Shown here piece after piece: positions 27,476-37,225 of a DNA stretch of 64,000 nucleotides (positions within the stretch are counted from its first letter, which is position 1; every line of letters starts with the position of its first letter). This DNA comes from Phyllobacterium phragmitis (GTDB taxonomy: Bacteria; Pseudomonadota; Alphaproteobacteria; Rhizobiales; Rhizobiaceae). The stretch spans positions 248,001 to 312,000 of the forward strand of contig NZ_PVBR01000002.1 of the NCBI RefSeq assembly GCF_002980495.1. The letters run 5' to 3'. The position numbers and the translations under genes were made by a program. Under the pieces are notes generated by a model that saw only the letters and a list, made by a program, of their open reading frames with translations, searched no databases and was not told the DNA's origin.

Positions 27476-28777
27476 TCAGCCTTTGGTTTCCGGAGCGGCG
27501 GTCGCGCTGGCGGGCACGGCACCGCCTTTTTTCGACTTGGCCAGCACCGCTTCGGTAATCGAGTTCGGCAATCGCTTCGGCGTCTCGATCAGCCCGAGAA
27601 CCGGCATGATGACGAGGAAGAACGCGTAGTAGTAAAGCGTGGCGAACTGCGCCATGTGGACATAGCTGCCTTCCGCCGGACGTGAGCCGAGCCAGCCGAG
27701 GAAGATGGCATTGGCCGCAAACAGCCAGAAGAACACCTTGTACCACGGGCGGTAGACCGCGGAACGCACCTTCGACGTGTCGAGCCAGGGAACCAGGAAT
27801 AGCACCGCGATCGAGCCGAACATGACCAGAACGCCGCCGAGCTTGGAATCGATCGGACCGACATTGAACGTGATGGCGCGCAGCATCGCGTAGAACGGCA
27901 GGAAGTACCATTCAGGAACGATGTGGGCTGGCGTCTTCAGCGAATCGGCCGGGATATAATTGTCCGGGTGGCCGAGATAGTTGGGCATGTAGAAGATGAA
28001 ATAGGCAAACACGATGAAGAACAGCACCATGCCGAACGCGTCCTTGACGGTCGCATAAGGCGTGAACGGCAGCGTGTCGGTCTTCGACTTCACCTCGATG
28101 CCGGTCGGGTTGGTCTGCCCCGTCACATGCAGCGCCCAGACGTGCAGGACGACGACGCCCGCAATCATGAACGGCAAGAGGTAATGCAGCGAGAAGAAAC
28201 GGTTCAGCGTCGGATTGTCGACCGCGAATCCGCCGAGCAGCAATTGCTGGATCGGATCCCCGATGATCGGGAAGGCGGTAAAGAAGCCGGTGATGACGGT
28301 CGCGCCCCAGAACGACATCTGTCCCCACGGCAGAACATAGCCCATGAAGGCCGTCGCCATCATCAGGAGATAGATGATGACGCCGAGGATCCACAGGAGC
28401 TCGCGCGGCGCTTTATAGGAGCCGTAATAGAGACCCCGGAATATATGGAGATAGACGGCGACGAAGAACATCGAAGCGCCATTGGCGTGCATGTAGCGCA
28501 GGAGCCAGCCAAAATTGACGTCGCGCATGATCTTCTCGACCGAATTGAACGCGATGCCGGTGTTCGCTGCGTAGTGCATGGCCAGAACCACGCCCGTCAA
28601 AATCTGCGAAACCAGCATGATCGCCAAAATTCCGCCGAACGTATAGGCATAGTTCAGATTGCGCGGAACCGGATAGGCGATGAAGGAATCATAGACGAGA
28701 CGCGGCAATGGCAGCCTTGCGTCGATCCATTTTTCGATGCCGGTGCTCGGCGTATAGGTGGAATGTCCGCCACTCAT
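27476..28777 (-). CDS. petB: Cytochrome b of the bc1 complex
   Basis: The quinol-oxidising and quinone-reducing membrane subunit of complex III. The 433 residues show eight transmembrane helices, heme ligands in helices B and D (the HANGASMFF and HYLLPFM regions) and the [12 protein letters not shown] motif of the Qo site. The C-terminus ends in an Ala/Lys/Thr tail. GGGAG lies seven bases before the ATG at 28777. Rieske precedes and cytochrome c1 follows, in operon order petA-petB-petC. Confidence 0.97.
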   Translation of the reverse strand: MSGGHSTYTPSTGIEKWIDARLPLPRLVYDSFIAYPVPRNLNYAYTFGGILAIMLVSQILTGVVLAMHYAANTGIAFNSVEKIMRDVNFGWLLRYMHANGASMFFVAVYLHIFRGLYYGSYKAPRELLWILGVIIYLLMMATAFMGYVLPWGQMSFWGATVITGFFTAFPIIGDPIQQLLLGGFAVDNPTLNRFFSLHYLLPFMIAGVVVLHVWALHVTGQTNPTGIEVKSKTDTLPFTPYATVKDAFGMVLFFIVFAYFIFYMPNYLGHPDNYIPADSLKTPAHIVPEWYFLPFYAMLRAITFNVGPIDSKLGGVLVMFGSIAVLFLVPWLDTSKVRSAVYRPWYKVFFWLFAANAIFLGWLGSRPAEGSYVHMAQFATLYYYAFFLVIMPVLGLIETPKRLPNSITEAVLAKSKKGGAVPASATAAPETKG

Positions 28778-28805
28778 ATCGTGTCTCCCAAAAACCCTTT
28801 TAGAG

Positions 28806-28852
28806 CCGCATGGTCTTATCCGAAAAGTCTGCAACTTTTCAGGATCATGCTT
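28806..28852. repeat. Dispersed palindrome, type D (copy 3), inside petABC
   Basis: CCGCATGGTCTTATCCGAAAAGT and ACTTTTCAGGATCATGC-type arms lie in the 74-base gap between the Rieske and cytochrome b genes. A hairpin here could attenuate or process the operon transcript. Confidence 0.9.
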
Positions 28853-29415
28853 TAGCCGATCTTGATCTGCGTATCAGAGAGGAACGCGTACGGCGGAATG
28901 AACATATTCTCCGGCGCCGGACCGCTGCGGATGCGCCCGGCCGTATCGTAGGTCGAGCCGTGGCAGGGGCAGAACCAGCCTCCGAACTCTCCTGATTCGC
29001 CGAGCGGAATACAGCCCAGATGCGTGCAGATGCCGATCATGATGAGCCAGTTTTCCTTGCCCTCGCCCGCCGAACGGGCCAGATCGGTGGCCTGCGCGTC
29101 GGACGCCAGATTGGCATTGCGCGCAATCGGATCCTTGAGGGCCGAAAGGGCGGTATCCTTGGCGTCGCCAACCTCTTTGGGTGTGCGGTTGCGGATGAAG
29201 ATCGGCTTGCCGCGCCATTTGACCGTCAGCGACATGCCCTCCGTCACGGAAGAAATGTCCACTTCGACCGAGGCTGCCGCCAGTGTCGAGGCATCAGGGC
29301 GCATCTGGTCGATGAAAGGCCATGCGAGACTTGCCGCCCCCACGACGCCCGCCATACCGGTCGCTATGTAGAGAAAATCACGCCGTGTCGGCTCAGCCGT
29401 GTCGTGTGCGCTCAC
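28852..29415 (-). CDS. petA: Rieske iron-sulfur subunit of the bc1 complex
   Basis: A 187-residue protein. The twin-arginine signal is [11 protein letters not shown] and its hydrophobic stretch serves as anchor. The [2Fe-2S] site is CTHLGCIP and CPCHGSTYD. The frame begins with a TTG at 29433, but AAGGA eight bases before a GTG at 29415 points to that GTG as start ([14 protein letters not shown]), and the signal then begins at the usual place. First gene of petABC, opposite in direction to no close neighbour. Confidence 0.95.
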   Translation of the reverse strand: MSAHDTAEPTRRDFLYIATGMAGVVGAASLAWPFIDQMRPDASTLAAASVEVDISSVTEGMSLTVKWRGKPIFIRNRTPKEVGDAKDTALSALKDPIARNANLASDAQATDLARSAGEGKENWLIMIGICTHLGCIPLGESGEFGGWFCPCHGSTYDTAGRIRSGPAPENMFIPPYAFLSDTQIKIG

Positions 29416-29555
29416 GAGACCTATCCTTTCCAACTTTCATTTCCACGAGGCATTCCGCGTCCCCTCTCATGAGATCGGCCCATGGCGAATGGGCCGGGCG
29501 GAATCCCCCGGCATGTTGCGTGGTTTCTAGGCGTGATGTTACGGCTTGTCCAGAC

Positions 29556-29579
29556 GGCAGGATGGCAGGACGGCAGGAT
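29556..29579. repeat. Octamer tandem repeat, 3 units of GGCAGGA(T/C)
   Basis: GGCAGGAT, GGCAGGAC, GGCAGGAT in direct succession upstream of petA. It is a short slippage-prone array. Confidence 0.85.
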
Positions 29580-29633
29580 GTCGCAGGCTATGCACAGCGG
29601 TGATTTGGAACGGGAAACAGCGGGGGAGCGTGT

Positions 29634-29694
29634 AGGGAATAGTGAGATGGTGAAGAAAGAAAGCTCCCATTCGCTATCTCACTACTCACTCCTT
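29634..29694. repeat. GAATAGTGAG-type inverted repeat, type G
   Basis: AGGGAATAGTGAGATGGTGAA on the left faces TTCGCTATCTCACTACTCACT on the right. It reaches into the last codons of the ABC gene. Related hairpins lie at 31541-31618 and 54266-54339. Confidence 0.75.
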
Positions 29695-31529
29695 CCGATG
29701 AAGCCGCCGGACTGGCGCGCCCACAGCGAGGCGTAAATTCCGCCGCGTGCAAGCAGTTCTTCATGCGTCCCCTCTTCAACGATACGACCGTGATCCATCA
29801 CGACAAGACGGTCGAGCCGCGCGATGGTGGAGAGCCGGTGCGCGATGGCGATGACGGTCTTTCCCTCCATCAGACGGTAGAGATTGTCCTGTATCGACGC
29901 CTCCACTTCCGAATCGAGCGCCGAGGTCGCCTCATCGAGAATGAGGATCGGCGCATTCTTCAAGATGGCGCGCGCAATCGCTATGCGCTGGCGCTGGCCG
30001 CCGGAAAGCTGGACGCCCCGCTCGCCGACAAATGCCTCGAAGGCCTTTCGCCCCTTGAAATCCTCCAGCGAGGCGATGAACTCGTCGGCTTCCGCCTGGC
30101 GCGCGGCGGTGAGCACTTCCTCCTCCGTCGCATCATCGCGGGCAAGCAGGATATTGTCCTTTAGCGAACGGTGTAGCAGCGCCGTTTCCTGACTCACCAC
30201 GGCAAAGGCCCGCCTGAGCGAAGCCTGCGTCACGCCGCTTATATCCTGCCCATCGACCAGTATACGCCCCTTTTCGACATCGAAGAGCCGCAGGATCAGA
30301 TTGATCAGCGTGGTCTTGCCGGCGCCCGAATGGCCGACGAGGCCGATGCGCTCGCCACCCCTGATGGAAAGGTCGATATCGTCCAGCACACCGCCCGCCT
30401 TTCCATAATGGAAGGTGACGTGCTGGATATCGATCGCCCCTTTCGTGATCTGCAGCGGCTTGGCGCCCGGCCGGTCTTCGAGGCCGAGCGGCGCGGCGAC
30501 CAGTCGCATCGAATTCTCGATCAGGCCGAGTTGCCGCAGCATGCCGTTGAGCTGCATCATCAGCCGGCTGAGCAGCATGCTGAGACGCAGCACCAGCCCC
30601 AGCGTGAACGACACCTCCCCTACCGTCATGGTCCCCTTGGTCCACAGATCGATGGAAAGGGCCGCCACGCTCACGATCATCAGGCCCGAAAGCGCGGTCA
30701 GCACTATGCGCACGCCGGTAACCGAGCGGTACAATGGCAGGAGCGCGCCCAGATAACGGTCGAACCCGTCGCGCAGATAGGCTTCGTCCGCATCAGCCGT
30801 GTTGAGCTTGATCGTCTGGATGTTGGAATAGCTGTCGACGATGCGCCCGTTGATCATCGAGCCGGCTTCGGCGGACGCCTCGGCACGCTTGCGGATCACC
30901 GGCAGGTAATGCCGCGCGATGAACACGAACGTGACGATCCACAGGATCACGGCCGCTGCCAGCCGCCAGTCGAGGCGGCCGATCAGCGCAAGCGTCGTGA
31001 AACTGTAGATCAGCATGAACCAGACCACCTGGATGAAACTGGTCATCAGGTCGCCAGCCGCCTGCCCGGCCTGCCAGACCTTCGTAGCGATGCGCCCGGC
31101 AAAATCGTTCTGGAAAAACGCATAGGACTGGCGCAGCACGTGAGCATTGGCCTGCCAGCGGATCATATTGTAGAAACCCTGCGACAGCGTCTGATCATCC
31201 AGAAGCGTGTTCACCGCCGTGACGGCGAGACGCACGAAAAGGACTGTCGCCGCCATGAACAGCAGTTCCGGCCCCGCCGCCGCCATCAGGCCCTGCCAGC
31301 TCTTCTCCGCCGTCTGGTCCAGAATATCGACCAGCCTGCCCATGAAGTAGAACAACCCCGCCTCCACCAGCGGCGCCAGCCCACCGACGATGAGGGCCAG
31401 CGCAAGCGCCCCCTTCGCCTGCCGGGCATAATGCCAGAGAAAGCGCGCGGTCGTGCCGGGCGGGCGCAGATCGTCCGTCTTGCGGAAGGGATCGACCCAG
31501 CGTTCGAAGAGGCTGTAGATCGCGTTCAT
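29682..31529 (-). CDS. ABC exporter half-transporter (second gene of pair)
   Basis: A 615-residue fusion of a six-helix membrane domain (residues about 40-330) and an ATPase (from about 360). Walker A is GHSGAGKTTLINLIL, the signature LSGGQRQRIA, Walker B ILILDEATSALDSE and the H-loop AIAHRLST. It is close in sequence to its upstream neighbour, so the two probably arose by duplication and may form a heterodimer. The cargo is unknown; MsbA-type lipid and drug exporters have this build. A type G hairpin separates the two genes. Confidence 0.93.
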   Translation of the reverse strand: MNAIYSLFERWVDPFRKTDDLRPPGTTARFLWHYARQAKGALALALIVGGLAPLVEAGLFYFMGRLVDILDQTAEKSWQGLMAAAGPELLFMAATVLFVRLAVTAVNTLLDDQTLSQGFYNMIRWQANAHVLRQSYAFFQNDFAGRIATKVWQAGQAAGDLMTSFIQVVWFMLIYSFTTLALIGRLDWRLAAAVILWIVTFVFIARHYLPVIRKRAEASAEAGSMINGRIVDSYSNIQTIKLNTADADEAYLRDGFDRYLGALLPLYRSVTGVRIVLTALSGLMIVSVAALSIDLWTKGTMTVGEVSFTLGLVLRLSMLLSRLMMQLNGMLRQLGLIENSMRLVAAPLGLEDRPGAKPLQITKGAIDIQHVTFHYGKAGGVLDDIDLSIRGGERIGLVGHSGAGKTTLINLILRLFDVEKGRILVDGQDISGVTQASLRRAFAVVSQETALLHRSLKDNILLARDDATEEEVLTAARQAEADEFIASLEDFKGRKAFEAFVGERGVQLSGGQRQRIAIARAILKNAPILILDEATSALDSEVEASIQDNLYRLMEGKTVIAIAHRLSTIARLDRLVVMDHGRIVEEGTHEELLARGGIYASLWARQSGGFIGRSE

Positions 31530-31540
31530 GCCTTCCTTTC

Positions 31541-31618
31541 TTAAGGGAATATGGGAATAAGTGAGTAAGGGGGAAAAACATATTCCCCTATTCCCTGACT
31601 CCCCTACTTACTTATTCA
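31541..31618. repeat. GGGAATAAGTGAGTAAGG-type inverted repeat, type G
   Basis: AAGGGAATATGGGAATAAGT with GAGTAAGGGG faces ATATTCCCCTATTCCC with ACTCCCCTACTTACTTATTC around AAAAAC. It fills the gap between the two ABC genes and overlaps the last codons of the upstream one. The unit resembles the octamer array at 5941. Confidence 0.85.
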
Positions 31619-33474
31619 GCGGCGACATCCTCCGACAAATGATCGTCGAAGCCGAGGAACCCGCCGGATTGCCGCGCCCACAGTCCGGCATAGATGCCGC
31701 CCTGCGCGATCAGTTCCTCATGCGTGCCCTCTTCGACGATCCGCCCGCGATCCATCACGATCAGGCGGTCCAGTGCGGCGATCGTCGAAAGCCGGTGCGC
31801 GATGGCGATGACCGTCTTGCCCTCCATCAGGCGGTAGAGATTGTCCTGTATCGCCGCCTCCACTTCCGAATCGAGCGCCGAGGTCGCCTCATCGAGAATG
31901 AGGATGGGTGCATCCTTCAGCATGACCCTTGCAATTGCAATGCGTTGGCGCTGCCCGCCGGAGAGTTTTACACCACGTTCGCCGACATGCGCATCGAAGC
32001 CCTTCCGCCCTTTCAGGTCGGTCAGCGACTGGATGAACTCGCCCGCTTCGGCGTGGTTCACCGCTTCCCGCATCATCTCCTCCGTCGCGTCCGGACGGCC
32101 GTAAAGAATGTTGTCGCGCACCGAGCGGTGGAGGAGCGATGTGTCCTGCGTGACCATGGCGATATTGGCGCGCAGCGAATCCTGCGTCACTTGCGCAATA
32201 TTCTGCCCGTCGATCAGGATGCGGCCGGCCTCCAGATCGTAGAAACGCAGGAGCAGGCTGACCAGCGTCGACTTGCCGGCGCCGGAGCGTCCCACCAGGC
32301 CGATCTTCTCGCCCGGACGGATCTTCAACGCCAGATCGTCGATGACGCCCTCGCCCTTGCCGTAATGGAATCGGATATGATCGAAAACGATCTCGCCCTT
32401 CGAAACATGCAGGGCGGACGCTCCCGGCACATCAGCGACAAGCCGCGGCTGCGCGATCGAGGCCATACCGTCCTGCACGGTGCCGATATTTTCGAACAGC
32501 GCTGACATTTCCCACATGATCCATTGCGACATGCCGTTGAGGCGCAGCACCAGACCGATGCCGACTGCCACGGCACCGATGGTCACGGCTTCGCCGAGCC
32601 ATAGCCAGATGCCGATGGCGCCCGCCGAAAAAAGAAGAAGGCAATTCAGCATATAGAGCGAGAAATAGAACTTCGTCACCAGCCGCATCTGGCGGTGAAC
32701 CGTATCCTGGAACGTCAGCAGGCTTTCGCGGGCATATTCCTCCTCGCGGTTCGAATGGGAAAACAGCTTGACTGTCGCGATATTGGTATAGCTGTCGACG
32801 ATCCGACCCGTCATGGTCGAGCGTGCGTTCGCCTGTTCTTGCGAAATGACGCGCATCTTCGGAATGAAGAACCGTAAGAGCCCGATATAGGCGGTCACCC
32901 ACACCAGGAAGGGTAGCATCAGCAGCCAATTCGCCGAGGCTGCGATGATCAGCGTGCCGGCGAAATAGACCACGACATAGTTGAGCACGTCGAGGAGCTT
33001 CATCACCGTCTCGCGCACGGCGAGCGCCGTCTGCATCAGCTTGGTCGAGATGCGGCCGGCGAACTCATCCTGGAAGAAGGTCATCGACTGGCGGATCAGA
33101 TAACGATGGATCATCCAGCGCACCCGCATCGGGTAATTGCCGAGCAGTGTCTGGTGGATGATCAGCGAGTGGAACAACGCCACTGCCGGCAGGATCACCA
33201 GAACGACACCGGCGATCAGCGTGAGCCGCCATCCCTCATTGGCAAGGAACGTCTCCCGCGACTGGTTCGAAAGCCAGTCGACGATATTGCCGAGGAATGC
33301 GAACAGCGAAACCTCGATGACGGCGATCGTCGCGGCGCCAACCGCCATCAGCCCGACCCATGGCCAGGCGCCTCTGGTGTAATACATGCAGAACGCCACC
33401 AGACTGCGCGGCGGCTCGCGCAGATCGACGTCGGGAAATGCATGTAGCCTTTGCTCAAACCAGCGGAACATCAT
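31612..33474 (-). CDS. ABC exporter half-transporter (first gene of pair)
   Basis: A 620-residue half-transporter. Six membrane helices (about 35-320) precede an ATPase with Walker A GRSGAGKSTLVSLLL, signature LSGGQRQRIA, Walker B ILILDEATSALDSE and H-loop AIAHRLST. It ends with a FDDHLSEDVAAE tail. Both NBDs keep their catalytic Glu, so neither looks degenerate. It is first in the transcript; a possible leader ORF lies 200 bases upstream (33674-33760). Confidence 0.93.
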   Translation of the reverse strand: MMFRWFEQRLHAFPDVDLREPPRSLVAFCMYYTRGAWPWVGLMAVGAATIAVIEVSLFAFLGNIVDWLSNQSRETFLANEGWRLTLIAGVVLVILPAVALFHSLIIHQTLLGNYPMRVRWMIHRYLIRQSMTFFQDEFAGRISTKLMQTALAVRETVMKLLDVLNYVVVYFAGTLIIAASANWLLMLPFLVWVTAYIGLLRFFIPKMRVISQEQANARSTMTGRIVDSYTNIATVKLFSHSNREEEYARESLLTFQDTVHRQMRLVTKFYFSLYMLNCLLLFSAGAIGIWLWLGEAVTIGAVAVGIGLVLRLNGMSQWIMWEMSALFENIGTVQDGMASIAQPRLVADVPGASALHVSKGEIVFDHIRFHYGKGEGVIDDLALKIRPGEKIGLVGRSGAGKSTLVSLLLRFYDLEAGRILIDGQNIAQVTQDSLRANIAMVTQDTSLLHRSVRDNILYGRPDATEEMMREAVNHAEAGEFIQSLTDLKGRKGFDAHVGERGVKLSGGQRQRIAIARVMLKDAPILILDEATSALDSEVEAAIQDNLYRLMEGKTVIAIAHRLSTIAALDRLIVMDRGRIVEEGTHEELIAQGGIYAGLWARQSGGFLGFDDHLSEDVAAE

Positions 33475-33906
33475 GAAACCTCATATGCGGCGGCCTGACC
33501 AACCCGGCAAGATCATACCGGCGGAGAGACCGAAAAGAGAGCGAAACGGATAAAACCCGTCGAGCCAACGGCGGTGTTAAAAACGGGAACCTATCGACAT
33601 GACGCAAACCTGCGAGCACAAGAAAACGGCTGCGGTAATGCGTCGAAACAGCAAAACGAAATCTGGAGAAGAACTACCGGAAACGATCGGACGCAGAACT
33701 GCGTGACATGGAGGAAGGAGAGACCTTCGGCCATGGGAGAAGTCTGGTCATGATGATCATCGACACCTCCATCGGTTCGTCTGCGGGAGCCCCGTATAGA
33801 CAATCCCGACGCTTTTGGCGAGAGCCCGCGCGACAAAATGTCCTGCCGCCTGCCCTCAACTGACAGCTGTTGCCATTCAGCCACCATCCGGGCTAGGCCC
33901 GCATCC
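33475..33906. other. Intergenic region between divergent ABC and trmL genes
   Basis: 432 bases without a clear gene. The minus strand has one small frame with a good ribosome site (33674-33760). Near 33555-33580, minus strand, CCGT/ACGG with TTTT could be a weak terminator before the ABC genes. Longer frames on either strand look like shadows. Confidence 0.5.
33674..33760 (-). CDS. Candidate 28-residue leader peptide upstream of ABC exporters
   Basis: MIIMTRLLPWPKV begins this short frame; it ends SRSSASDRFR. GGAGG lies five bases before the ATG, which is a strong ribosome site for so short a frame. It lies about 200 bases upstream of the ABC pair on the same strand. It may be an upstream ORF that controls the exporters by ribosome stalling, but there is no known family and it may be chance. 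Confidence 0.3.
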   Translation of the reverse strand: MIIMTRLLPWPKVSPSSMSRSSASDRFR

Positions 33907-34362
33907 ATGGACCTTCGCATAGCCCTCTACCAGCCGGACATTCCCGGCAACACCGGGACGATCCTGCGCATGGCCGCCTGTCTCGGCATCGGCGTGGATG
34001 TGATCGAACCCGCCGGCTTCGACATTTCCGACAGGGCGCTGAAGCGCGCCGGCATGGATTATCTGGAACAGGCAGCCCTCACCCGCCATCTCGATTGGGC
34101 GCATTTCGACAGATGGCGGAAAGGCGCCGGCCGGCGGCTGGTGCTGTTTTCGACCAGGGCCGCCGAGCCCTATACGCGCTTTGTCTTCAACCCCGGCGAT
34201 GTGCTCCTGTTCGGGCGGGAATCGGCGGGTGTGCCCGATCACGTGCACGAAAGCGCCGATGCCAGGCTGCTGATCCCGATGGTGGAGAACGCCCGCTCGC
34301 TCAACATCGCCCTTTCCGCCGCAATGGCCACCGGCGAGGCGCTGCGCCAGATCCGCGCGTGA
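33907..34362 (+). CDS. trmL: tRNA (cytidine/uridine-34 2'-O)-methyltransferase
   Basis: A 151-residue SPOUT methyltransferase that modifies the wobble base of tRNA-Leu isoacceptors. Family marks are LYQPDIPGNTGTILRMAAC, LLFGRESAGVP and the C-terminal knot IPMVENARSLNIALSAAMATGEALRQ. Length normal. The start is the ATG at 33907, since the frame upstream is out of the family pattern. It is divergent from the ABC pair and converges with a small hypothetical gene. Confidence 0.95.
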   Translation: MDLRIALYQPDIPGNTGTILRMAACLGIGVDVIEPAGFDISDRALKRAGMDYLEQAALTRHLDWAHFDRWRKGAGRRLVLFSTRAAEPYTRFVFNPGDVLLFGRESAGVPDHVHESADARLLIPMVENARSLNIALSAAMATGEALRQIRA

Positions 34363-34435
34363 GCGAAAACGAATCACCAAACAACGGGATAGGACGAAAA
34401 GCCAAATCAGAATCTGAACAACGAATGCGGTCTTC

Positions 34436-34696
34436 TCAGTCCGCCGTCGGCAGCCGCCGCATGGTGAATTCGATCACGTCGTCGGGCCGCTCGCACCAGC
34501 TCTCGATCTCGGTCCAATAGGCGGCCTTTGGAAACATCGCGAACCATTCCCGCGCCTTTTCACGGGCGTCGTCGCGCGGCAGTGTGAATGTTTCGCGGAT
34601 GAAGCCATCGCGCGGCAAACGCTGTTTGCGGGCGCGGCCTGCCTCAAGCTGCTTGCGCAGGCCATTGAGCGGTGGACGGGGTAGATTGGCGGCCAT
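34436..34696 (-). CDS. Small conserved-looking protein, unknown function
   Basis: An 86-residue basic protein: MAANLPRPPLNGLRKQLE, then a FIRETFTLPRDDAREKAREWF helix, then AAYWTEIESWCE and DDVIEFTMRRL. The regular spacing of charged and aromatic residues and a GAGG site upstream suggest a real gene. I know no family. It lies between trmL (convergent) and hemF (divergent). Confidence 0.65.
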   Translation of the reverse strand: MAANLPRPPLNGLRKQLEAGRARKQRLPRDGFIRETFTLPRDDAREKAREWFAMFPKAAYWTEIESWCERPDDVIEFTMRRLPTAD

Positions 34697-34849
34697 CGTG
34701 AACCCTCGCAAAACCCTTCGTCCGCAAGGTAGCGTGGTTGTAATGGGAAAACGAGTCATTTCTTGGGGAGCAAGCCTTCCTGTCTCTGTTCGCCCTTTGC
34801 GCCATATCGATAGTTTGCTACGAATCCATGAAAAAGGATAAAATACCTC

Positions 34850-35764
34850 ATGCAGCGCTCTGATATTCCCAGCACGCTTCCGCCCGAGCTCGAAGAGAAG
34901 AAGGCCCTCGCCAAGGTCTGGTTCGAGGAATTGCGCGACAGGATATGCGCGGCGCTGGAGCAATTGGAGGACGAGCTCGACGGACCGCTTTCCGACCGCG
35001 GGCCCGGCCGATTCGTCCAGACACCCTGGCAGCGGGATGAAGGCAATGGCGGCGGCGGTGTGATGTCGCTCATGCACGGCCGCGTCTTCGAAAAGGCCGG
35101 GGTCCACACCTCGACCGTCTTCGGCGAGTTTTCGCCCGAGTTCCGCAATCAGATCCCCGGCGCGGAAGAAGATCCGCGCTTCTGGGCTTCCGGCATTTCG
35201 CTGATCGCGCATCCGCAAAACCCCAACGTGCCCGCCGTGCACATGAACACGCGCATGGTCGTCACCTCGCGCCAATGGTTCGGCGGGGGCTCCGATCTGA
35301 CACCGGTCCTCGACCGCCGCCGCACGCAGGACGATCCCGACACCAAAGCCTTTCACAAAGCGCTGAAATTCGTCTGCGACAAGCATCGCGATGTCGCCGA
35401 CTACGACAAGTTGAAGGCATGGTGCGACGAATATTTCTTCTTAGCCCACCGCAATGAGCCGCGCGGCATCGGCGGCATTTTCTACGACTGGCTGCATTCC
35501 CCCGACGAGGCCGGCGGATGGGAAGCGGATTTCAACTTCACCCGCGATGTCGGGCGCGGCTTTTCGGTGATTTACCCGCATCTCGTGCGGCAGAACTTCA
35601 ACCTGGACTGGACCGCCGACGACCGCCAGGAGCAACTGGTCCGGCGCGGTCGCTATGTCGAATTCAACCTGCTCTACGACCGCGGCACCATTTTCGGCCT
35701 GAAGACCGGCGGCAATGTCGATTCCATCCTGTCATCCATGCCGCCGACGGTGAAATGGCCGTGA
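34850..35764 (+). CDS. hemF: Oxygen-dependent coproporphyrinogen III oxidase
   Basis: Heme pathway enzyme that makes protoporphyrinogen IX from coproporphyrinogen III with oxygen. The 304 residues contain [19 protein letters not shown], the signature [10 protein letters not shown] and the C-terminal [24 protein letters not shown]. The heme made would serve petC and petB. No FNR/FixK-type box is visible in its upstream 120 bases. A type A RIME element follows. Confidence 0.97.
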   Translation: MQRSDIPSTLPPELEEKKALAKVWFEELRDRICAALEQLEDELDGPLSDRGPGRFVQTPWQRDEGNGGGGVMSLMHGRVFEKAGVHTSTVFGEFSPEFRNQIPGAEEDPRFWASGISLIAHPQNPNVPAVHMNTRMVVTSRQWFGGGSDLTPVLDRRRTQDDPDTKAFHKALKFVCDKHRDVADYDKLKAWCDEYFFLAHRNEPRGIGGIFYDWLHSPDEAGGWEADFNFTRDVGRGFSVIYPHLVRQNFNLDWTADDRQEQLVRRGRYVEFNLLYDRGTIFGLKTGGNVDSILSSMPPTVKWP

Positions 35765-35777
35765 TGGCGCGTTGCCA

Positions 35778-35942
35778 CCTCTCCTTCTCCCCTTGTGGGA
35801 GAAGGTGGCCGAGCGAAGCGAGGTCGGATGAGGGGTGGCAAGCAAGCCGCCTCAACGGCGGCGCGGCGAGCGAGGATGCACGAGAACCCCCCCTCATCCG
35901 GCCCTTCGGGCCACCTTCTCCCACAAGGGGAGAAGGAAGAGG
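35778..35942. repeat. RIME-like intergenic element, type A (copy 2)
   Basis: Full-length copy: inverted TCTCCCCTTGTGGGAGAAGG ends with GGCCGAGCGAAGCGAGGTCGG inside. It lies between convergent hemF and cca and overlaps none of them. Confidence 0.93.
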
Positions 35943-35944
35943 CG

Positions 35945-37225
35945 TCAGCCCTCGCCCGTCCCCGTCACATCCGGTAATCTCGTCAGCAGCGCCTCGCGGT
36001 CGAGCGTGAAACCCGATTCGATCCAGAGGTCCTCGAGCGCCCGCTGCGCCCGACCGATCTCCGGCCCCTTCTTCATGCCTGCCGCAACCAGATCGCCACC
36101 GGTAAGCGGAAAGCGCGGCGTCTCATAGGTTTCAGCCTGCTGCAGGAGGCGTAAATAGCGCCCCGCCTCTATCATGGCCGTCGCATTGCCTGCCGCGGCA
36201 TCGACGCGGACCGCCGCAAGCGCCAGCCGCAATCTGTCGAGAACGGCCTGCCTGCTGCCGCGATAGATTCGCCTGATCAGCCCGAGATCCGAAAGGCTCG
36301 GCTTGAGCGCATCCGCGCGTGCCCACGCCTCGATCCTGGCCCGTTCGGCATTCGACATTTTCAGCCGCTCGCCCAGCACCGCCATCCGTGCTGCATCGGG
36401 CGGCACCAGGCTTTCGAGACGCAAAAGCGCGTCCGCCGGCCAGTCGAGCTCCTGTTCGGCGCGGACCAGGCCGTGAACGGCATCGATGCCCCATTTCTCG
36501 CTTTCCGGCAGGACGACGTTCAAAACGCCGGTTTGCCGCATCCATAAGAGAGCCCGTGATGGATCGGGCGCCGAGAGAAGCTTCTTCAACTCGTCCCATA
36601 TCCGCTCCTTCGACAGGCCCGTCAGCCCATCCTTCAGGCGCGAGCAGGCTTTCAGCCCCCCCGCTTCCGGCCGCCCCGATCCATACCAGGCGAAGAAGCG
36701 GAAGAAGCGCAGGATGCGTAGATAATCCTCCTGGATGCGCAACTCGGCATCTCCGATGAAGCGCAAGGTCCGCGTCTCGATATCCCTCTGTCCTCCGACA
36801 TCATCGACCAGCGTGCCGTCCGCCCTGGCGTAGAGCGCATTGATGGTGAAGTCGCGCCGCTCGGCATCGGCCTTCCAATCGCGCCCGAAGGCGACTTTCG
36901 CCCGCCTTCCGTCGGTTTCGATATCGGCGCGCAGCGTCGTCACCTCGAAGGGTCTGCCGCCGGCGACGACAGTCACCGTGCCATGCTCGATACCGGTCGG
37001 CACAACCTTGAATCCGCAGCCTCTGGCGCGGCGCATGGTTTCTTCAGGCAGGGTGGTCGTCGCGATATCGATATCCGCGACCTTCTGGTCGAGAAGCGTG
37101 TTGCGGATCGCACCGCCGACGACACGCGCCTCCTCGCCGTCGCTGGAAAGCGCGGCGAGCAGCATTTGCAGGTGTTTGTCGGACAGCCATGGCGCCCGTC
37201 CTTCAATGGAAACGATATCGCTCAA
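35945..37225 (-). CDS. cca: CCA-adding tRNA nucleotidyltransferase
   Basis: A 426-residue class II nucleotidyltransferase. The head domain has VVGGAIRNTLL, the metal motif DIDIATT, the RRDFTINALY motif and the later EDYLRILRFFRF. The tail has helical neck and body domains. It adds or repairs CCA at tRNA ends. The start is TTG at 37225, which overlaps the stop of the upstream nudix gene (TTGA), with AAGG eight bases upstream. Third gene of a tightly coupled unit DUF1285-nudix-cca. Confidence 0.95.
   Translation of the reverse strand: MSDIVSIEGRAPWLSDKHLQMLLAALSSDGEEARVVGGAIRNTLLDQKVADIDIATTTLPEETMRRARGCGFKVVPTGIEHGTVTVVAGGRPFEVTTLRADIETDGRRAKVAFGRDWKADAERRDFTINALYARADGTLVDDVGGQRDIETRTLRFIGDAELRIQEDYLRILRFFRFFAWYGSGRPEAGGLKACSRLKDGLTGLSKERIWDELKKLLSAPDPSRALLWMRQTGVLNVVLPESEKWGIDAVHGLVRAEQELDWPADALLRLESLVPPDAARMAVLGERLKMSNAERARIEAWARADALKPSLSDLGLIRRIYRGSRQAVLDRLRLALAAVRVDAAAGNATAMIEAGRYLRLLQQAETYETPRFPLTGGDLVAAGMKKGPEIGRAQRALEDLWIESGFTLDREALLTRLPDVTGTGEG

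Noticed and set aside
30330-31544. Plus-strand 404-codon frame opposite an ABC gene
   Set aside because: Antisense of the ABC exporter; His/Gln/Arg-rich and without motif.
33591-33920. Minus-strand 109-codon frame upstream of the ABC genes
   Set aside because: Low-complexity Ser/Arg/Phe composition and overlap with trmL; the shorter frame at 33674-33760 has the better ribosome site.
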